Shown here: piece by piece, positions 24,640 to 28,357 of the stretch
How the letters are laid out: each line of letters starts with the position of its first letter
Position numbering within the stretch: the first letter of the stretch is position 1
Source: Firmicutes bacterium CAG:534
GTDB lineage: Bacteria > Bacillota > Clostridia > Lachnospirales > Lachnospiraceae
Assembly (NCBI GenBank): GCA_000436115.1
Contig: FR894566.1
Location: 15,270 to 43,626, forward strand
Reading direction: 5' to 3'
Length of the DNA: 28,357 nt
Position numbers and translations under genes: made by a program
Notes under the pieces: model-generated
What the model was told of the DNA's origin: nothing
The model's input: the letters and a program-made list of their open reading frames with translations, nothing else
Databases searched by the model: none

Positions 24640-24668
24640 AAGACAATTTCATCTAAAAAAGGTAAAAT
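24640..24668 (+). promoter_or_regulatory. Candidate promoter of the AraC-family gene
   Basis: AAGACA (24640-24645) and TAAAAT (24663-24668) are separated by 17 bp; the start point would be near 24675, about 40 nt before the ATG. The TTGACA at 24673 is too close to the ATG at 24716 to serve as a -35. Confidence 0.45.
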
Positions 24669-24715
24669 AGATTTGACAGAACGATTTGGGACGCTGTTCC
24701 CGGAAAGGATCCCAC

Positions 24716-25606
24716 ATGGATTTGAAGACCGCCTTTGAGCATGCAGCCTTATCCTCCTCCCCATCCGGCAGACCGGAGGATTTTTTAGGTCAGATATTCC
24801 CTTTTTTAAAAGAGGAAGCCTCTCCTTTGTTTTCTCTTCTTTCCTTCGGGGATATCCATGCTCATTTTCCATGGTCCTACGACGTCAGATCCCTGGATTG
24901 TTTTCTGCTTCTTTTTACCAGGAAGGGATGCGGTAAGCTTTTATTAAACAGCCGCGTCATTTCCCTGGAGGCAGATACCCTTCTTCTTCTGGACTGCGGA
25001 CAGCGTTTCCGTATGGATATTGCCATTGACCCCTGGGAATACCAGATCCTGTTTTTCACAGGAGAACAGCTCTCTTACTTTAGAAGCTTATTTCCCGGAG
25101 AACGTTATGCCCTGATCACATTGTCGCCTTACTCAAACCAGTTAAAGGCAATGGAGGTCCTTTCCACGCTTGTTCCGGGCAGGAGCAAGGCTCAGGATCT
25201 GATCATTTCCGATCGGATCGGCCATCTGATCACAAACTGTATGTCTGAACTTTTAAAAAAAGACGCCCCCCCCATTTCGGAAATTCCCGTTTATATTGAA
25301 GAGCTGCGTCTTCTTTTTGATGAGCATTTCAGCGATTCCTACAGCCTGAATATGCTGGAAAAGCAGCTTGGTGTCAGCAAATACCGTTTGTGCAGGGAAT
25401 TTCATGAAGTATATTCTCTTTCCCCTATCCAGTATCTGAACAGGCGGAGGATCGAAATGGCCGAGCATTTTCTTCTTACAACGGATCACAAGGTACATGT
25501 GATCGGCGCCATGGTCGGCATTGAAAATACCAATCATTTCATTACCCTGTTCAAAAAATTTACCGGTACCACCCCGCAGGAGTACCGGCAAAATAAATTA
25601 CTATAA
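24716..25606 (+). CDS. AraC-family transcriptional regulator
   Basis: A regulator of 296 residues. The ATG at 24716, with AAAGGA 7 nt upstream, is preferred to a TTG 30 bp earlier. Residues about 15-150 form a cupin-like sensor domain (LLLFTRKGCGKLLLNSRVISLEADTLLLLDCGQRF, read as alternating strands). The last about 100 residues carry two helix-turn-helix motifs: LNMLEKQLGVSKYRLCREFHEVYSLSPIQYLNRRRIEMA and HVIGAMVGIENTNHFITLFKKFTGTTPQEYR. It is divergent from the transporter operon and probably activates it in response to an imported sugar. The 3' end is 14 bp from the convergent LacI-type gene. Runs of seven A and eight C occur between the two domains (25255-25273). Confidence 0.93.
   Translation: MDLKTAFEHAALSSSPSGRPEDFLGQIFPFLKEEASPLFSLLSFGDIHAHFPWSYDVRSLDCFLLLFTRKGCGKLLLNSRVISLEADTLLLLDCGQRFRMDIAIDPWEYQILFFTGEQLSYFRSLFPGERYALITLSPYSNQLKAMEVLSTLVPGRSKAQDLIISDRIGHLITNCMSELLKKDAPPISEIPVYIEELRLLFDEHFSDSYSLNMLEKQLGVSKYRLCREFHEVYSLSPIQYLNRRRIEMAEHFLLTTDHKVHVIGAMVGIENTNHFITLFKKFTGTTPQEYRQNKLL
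25563..25588 (-). terminator. Possible terminator for the LacI-type transcript, inside the AraC gene end
   Basis: On the minus strand, CCGGTAC and GTACCGG form a 7-bp stem around 12 nt, then TAAA and a run of six T follow (25558-25553). It lies 33-58 bp past the lacI-type stop codon, within the last codons of the convergent gene. The spacing between stem and T-run is imperfect. Confidence 0.4.
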
Positions 25607-25620
25607 TTTTTATGGTTATT

Positions 25621-26643
25621 TCAGGATAATCTCTTTACGCTTTCTTTATAAATGATCCTTCCGTCCACAATGTAAAGCCCCGGCTTGCAATAATCACCGG
25701 CCATTTTTTTGATCAGGTTATTCACGGCTCTTCTGGCCATTTCCTTATAATCTATTTCATAGGAGGTAATGCCAAGGCTGCAGATACTGGAATAAAGGTA
25801 ATTGTCAAAGCCTACTACGGAAATATCCTCCGGAACCTGATAGCCTTTCTTCCGCAGGGTTTCCACCAGCACGGCGGCTGTCAGATCACAGTTGCATACA
25901 AAGGCCGTCGGCATCTCTTCAGGAAGCTTCGGTTCAAACCCGCTTCTCATATCTCCTGTTTCCATGCTCCTGTCTGCAATCACCCAGTCTTCTCTTACCC
26001 GCTGTCCATGCTCTAAAAGGGATTTACAGTATCCGAAATAACGGTCTGTAATACTGTCCGTATAAAGAAGCGTTCCTACATAGGCGATCTTTGTATGACC
26101 CATATCAAACAGATAGTTTGTCATACGGTACATCCCGTAAAAGCTGTCTGAGATCACGGCGTCGCAGTCATGGTGCATATCATAAAAATCCAGGCAGACA
26201 TAAGGAACCTTGATTACCCCCTCAAGCTTCTTTAAATAGTCTTCCTTCAGAAGTCCTATGATGATCAGTCCATTGATGGTGCCTTCCTGCAAAAGCTTGG
26301 GCATCTCCAGTTCCTGCTCTCTCTGAAGGCTGAGCACCTCGAGAAGCGTAAAGCATTCCTTGGCCGCAGCTTTTGTGGCAACTGCCTGATAGACCGGCAG
26401 GTAATAGGATTCATCCTGATTAAACAGTCTTTCCGAGATCAGGATCCCGATATTATAGTTTTTTTTCGTTTTCAGCATTTTTGCGGCCGAAGGGGATCTA
26501 TAACCCATTTCCTGTGCCAGCTTCTTGATCTTTTCGCGCATTTCTTCACTGACACCTTTTTGATCGGACAATGCCTTCGATACTGTAACCGTACTGACAT
26601 TCATAATTGCAGCAATGTCAGCAAGCTTCACCTGCTTCGCCAT
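25621..26643 (-). CDS. LacI-family transcriptional regulator
   Basis: A LacI-type repressor of 340 residues. The start at 26643 is preferred to an ATG 30 bp upstream because AAAAGG lies 8 nt before it and it gives the canonical MxxVKLADIA beginning. The helix-turn-helix is at residues 5-30 (LADIAAIMNVSTVTVSKALSDQKG), followed by the hinge region (SPSAAKMLKTKK). The periplasmic-binding-protein-like sensor carries the family's landmarks (GLIIIG, YVCLDFYD, MTNYLFDMGHTKIAYVG, PEDISVVGFDN). It lies 47 bp after the GH36 gene on the same strand, so it is probably co-transcribed with it, and converges on the AraC-type gene. It likely regulates the GH36 and perhaps the mannoside genes; the inducer and operator are not known. 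Confidence 0.95.
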   Translation of the reverse strand: MAKQVKLADIAAIMNVSTVTVSKALSDQKGVSEEMREKIKKLAQEMGYRSPSAAKMLKTKKNYNIGILISERLFNQDESYYLPVYQAVATKAAAKECFTLLEVLSLQREQELEMPKLLQEGTINGLIIIGLLKEDYLKKLEGVIKVPYVCLDFYDMHHDCDAVISDSFYGMYRMTNYLFDMGHTKIAYVGTLLYTDSITDRYFGYCKSLLEHGQRVREDWVIADRSMETGDMRSGFEPKLPEEMPTAFVCNCDLTAAVLVETLRKKGYQVPEDISVVGFDNYLYSSICSLGITSYEIDYKEMARRAVNNLIKKMAGDYCKPGLYIVDGRIIYKESVKRLS

Positions 26644-26690
26644 TTTTTCTACCTTTTCCGCATGCGGCTGCATGGGCCCTCGTAAATTCT

Positions 26691-28357
26691 CTATCGCAAA
26701 ATCTCAAACACTCTTGCCATCACCGGCTGCTTCCATGAAATGGAAAGCACTCCTGATGTTTTATCATAGTAATAATCAAGATGCTCCGCCATACTCTCTT
26801 TGGGATAAGAAAGCGTTACCTTCTCCGGTTTTTCACCCTTCCAGATCTGTGCAAGGGAAATCTCCATCCGGGAGCTGTCCCCGCCTCTTCTCCAGACGGA
26901 AAGATATGCCTTTTTCTCCGTTTTCAGACCGGTTGCAAGAAGCTTATCCGTATTTTCTGCAAGCCCCATTGGCCAGAAAGGCAGCGCTTTTTTGATGTCC
27001 TGCCTGATTTCTCTGTAATAATCCAGACCTTCCTTCACTAACGCCCTGCGGGAGTCTGAAAGCTCCGGAATATGGCCGCTCTGATGGATACGCACCAGCA
27101 TAACATTGACCATATTATAAATGGTCTCTTCCTCATCTCCGTTCTTTAACGGATAAGACCACACTGCCGCCTGCTCCGGCGTCAATCCTGCTGCCGCATT
27201 GGCAGAGATTGTGGCATAGTTGCGGTAATCCTCCTGATCCGAGGTGGACTGGATGCTGTATCTCTTCAGCATGGCATAATCCGTACGCAGACCACCGCTG
27301 GAACAGTTTTCAATGACCAGATCCGGATACCGTTTAAATACCCCGTCAAGCCAATTCAGATATGCTTTTTCATGCTGCAGCATTCCTTCACCTACGCTGT
27401 CTGCATAAAGCTCTGTTCCAATTCCCGGCTCAATATTATAGTCCATCTTGATATAGCCTACCCCGTACTGCAAAACGACCCGGTCGATCACCTCATCCAC
27501 ATGAGCGATCACTTCGGGGTTTCTGAAATCAAGCTGATATCTGCTTCTGTCAAAAACTCGTTTCCCGTGGCGGACAAAGAACCAGTCATCCGGCGCTTTC
27601 TTTGCCTTTTCACAGTTAATTCCCATAACCTCAAGCTCCAGCCACAGTCCGGGAACCATTCCTTTTTTGCGGATATAATCCGTAACCTCACGGATGCCGC
27701 CCGGAAATCTTTCCCGGCACTCCTGCCACTCTCCTACGCTGTCCCACCATTCACCAGGTGCATACCAGCCGGCATCAATGACAAAATATTCACAGCCGAT
27801 CTCTGCTGCCGCATCAATAAGAGGCAGCTCCTTTTCGGTCGTAGGATCTCCAAACAGGCAGTTCATATAATCATTAAATATGATGGGTAACTTTTCGTTA
27901 TCCTGATTGGGACGGCGGATCCTTCTTCTGTAAGTAGTAAGCTGTCCCATGGCTTTATCAAAATCCGCACTGCACACACCCACTGCCGCCGGTACGCTTT
28001 CAAAGCTTTCGCCCGGCTTTAACTGCTTGAACCAGTGGGACTGTACTTCCGTAGGGCCGCTCAGGGCAAGATAAAAATGATTATTTTCATCGCCGATCTC
28101 TGTATGCCAGGATCCATTATGCTCGATCTGCCAGTACAGGCTTGTGTCAGCCGATACATTTTCCAGATACCCCATCGGCAGATATTCCTTGGTAGACCAG
28201 TTTCCGGTATTAGTCATCTCAATGGTCACAGAAGTACGCTGGTAAACGGTAGGCTGGGTCTGTGCCATGCCAAGCTCCGGAAATGTATTGGTTAAGAAGG
28301 TCATCTCCTTCTGCCATCCATGGCGGGCATAGGTCAGTCTCATCTTATCGTCTGAAC
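26691..28357 (-). CDS. Alpha-galactosidase, GH36 (partial, N-terminus outside window)
   Basis: The frame is open to the window edge; the last 555 residues are visible of a family usually 700-750 long. The catalytic TIM barrel is present: IDAGWYAPGEWWDSVGEW, GLWLELEVM, the nucleophile Asp in YIKMDYN (codon 27441-27443), ENCSSGGLRTDYAML, and the acid/base Asp in STSDQEDY (codon 27237-27239). The C-terminal beta-domain follows and ends PVMARVFEILR. It would remove alpha-1,6-galactose side chains from galacto(gluco)mannan or raffinose-type sugars. No signal peptide can be judged because the N-terminus is missing. Its neighbours (LacI-type regulator, mannoside importer and phosphorylases) suggest it debranches imported galactosyl mannooligosaccharides. 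Confidence 0.95.
   Translation of the reverse strand, partial: SDDKMRLTYARHGWQKEMTFLTNTFPELGMAQTQPTVYQRTSVTIEMTNTGNWSTKEYLPMGYLENVSADTSLYWQIEHNGSWHTEIGDENNHFYLALSGPTEVQSHWFKQLKPGESFESVPAAVGVCSADFDKAMGQLTTYRRRIRRPNQDNEKLPIIFNDYMNCLFGDPTTEKELPLIDAAAEIGCEYFVIDAGWYAPGEWWDSVGEWQECRERFPGGIREVTDYIRKKGMVPGLWLELEVMGINCEKAKKAPDDWFFVRHGKRVFDRSRYQLDFRNPEVIAHVDEVIDRVVLQYGVGYIKMDYNIEPGIGTELYADSVGEGMLQHEKAYLNWLDGVFKRYPDLVIENCSSGGLRTDYAMLKRYSIQSTSDQEDYRNYATISANAAAGLTPEQAAVWSYPLKNGDEEETIYNMVNVMLVRIHQSGHIPELSDSRRALVKEGLDYYREIRQDIKKALPFWPMGLAENTDKLLATGLKTEKKAYLSVWRRGGDSSRMEISLAQIWKGEKPEKVTLSYPKESMAEHLDYYYDKTSGVLSISWKQPVMARVFEILR

Larger units (their letters stand above)
24235..24715. promoter_or_regulatory. Divergent regulatory region between binding-protein and AraC-family genes
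   Basis: About 480 bp of AT-rich DNA without a plausible ORF. It holds the promoters of the two divergent genes plus several symmetrical elements that could be regulator sites: a 10-bp palindrome TGATATATCA at 24352-24361, and inverted repeats at 24435-24460 and 24541-24567. The first two lie upstream of the predicted transporter promoter, a usual place for an activator or repressor of sugar uptake. No classical CcpA cre site was recognised. Confidence 0.6.

Noticed and set aside
24673..24678. TTGACA as -35 of the AraC-type gene
   Set aside because: A -10 at the right distance would be GC-rich and almost at the ribosome site; the AAGACA/TAAAAT pair upstream fits better.

Overview
The window looks like chromosome of a gut-type Lachnospiraceae (Bacillota, Clostridia). 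The evidence is the HrcA/CIRCE-controlled hrcA-grpE-dnaK-dnaJ operon, AGGAGG-type ribosome sites, a Lachnospiraceae-style Lys/Ala-rich small protein, and a beta-mannoside phosphorolysis locus of the kind known from Roseburia and Ruminococcus. Almost everything is on the minus strand; only a 206-codon hypothetical gene and an AraC-family regulator are on the plus strand. No rRNA, tRNA, CRISPR array, insertion sequence or prophage was seen.

Region 1 (1-10.95 kb) is housekeeping. It holds the 5' part of a VanW-type exported protein, preceded by a 35-residue single-span membrane peptide that a length filter would miss. Next is a divergent membrane-anchored hypothetical protein, then the class I heat-shock operon (dnaJ, dnaK, grpE, hrcA, read right to left) with a perfect CIRCE operator and a sigma-A-like promoter. 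A Lys/Ala-tailed small protein follows with its own promoter and terminator. The last genes are undecaprenyl-diphosphatase (uppP), a patatin-like lipase overlapping uppP by 4 bp, and a PLP aminotransferase.

Region 2 (10.98-17.25 kb) is a transition zone. A 768-residue protein fuses a GH1 beta-glycosidase to a complete type I mannose-6-phosphate isomerase. Just upstream is the collapsed remnant of a GH2-type glycosidase gene: its N-terminal start and its C-terminal end are joined and the catalytic middle is missing. Then come a chemoreceptor with a long basic cytoplasmic N-terminus and, 17 bp upstream of it, an SGNH esterase with a C-terminal beta-domain resembling CE17 mannan-oligosaccharide acetyl esterases.

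Region 3 (17.3-28.36 kb) is a mannoside utilisation locus. In transcription order it holds an ABC solute-binding lipoprotein, two permeases, a cellobiose/mannobiose 2-epimerase, a GH130_1 mannosylglucose phosphorylase and a GH130_2 mannooligosaccharide phosphorylase, ending in a strong terminator. A divergent AraC-family regulator lies upstream of the transporter. A convergent GH36 alpha-galactosidase (5' end outside the window) and a LacI-family regulator follow.

The inferred pathway is as follows. Mannan or galactoglucomannan oligosaccharides enter by the ABC importer, GH36 removes galactose and the SGNH esterase removes acetyl groups. GH130_2 shortens the chain to mannobiose, the epimerase makes mannosyl-glucose, and GH130_1 yields mannose-1-phosphate plus glucose. 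A phosphomannomutase, not in this window, would give mannose-6-phosphate, which the isomerase half of the GH1 fusion would send to glycolysis. No secreted mannanase is visible here, so the cell either scavenges oligosaccharides or encodes one elsewhere.
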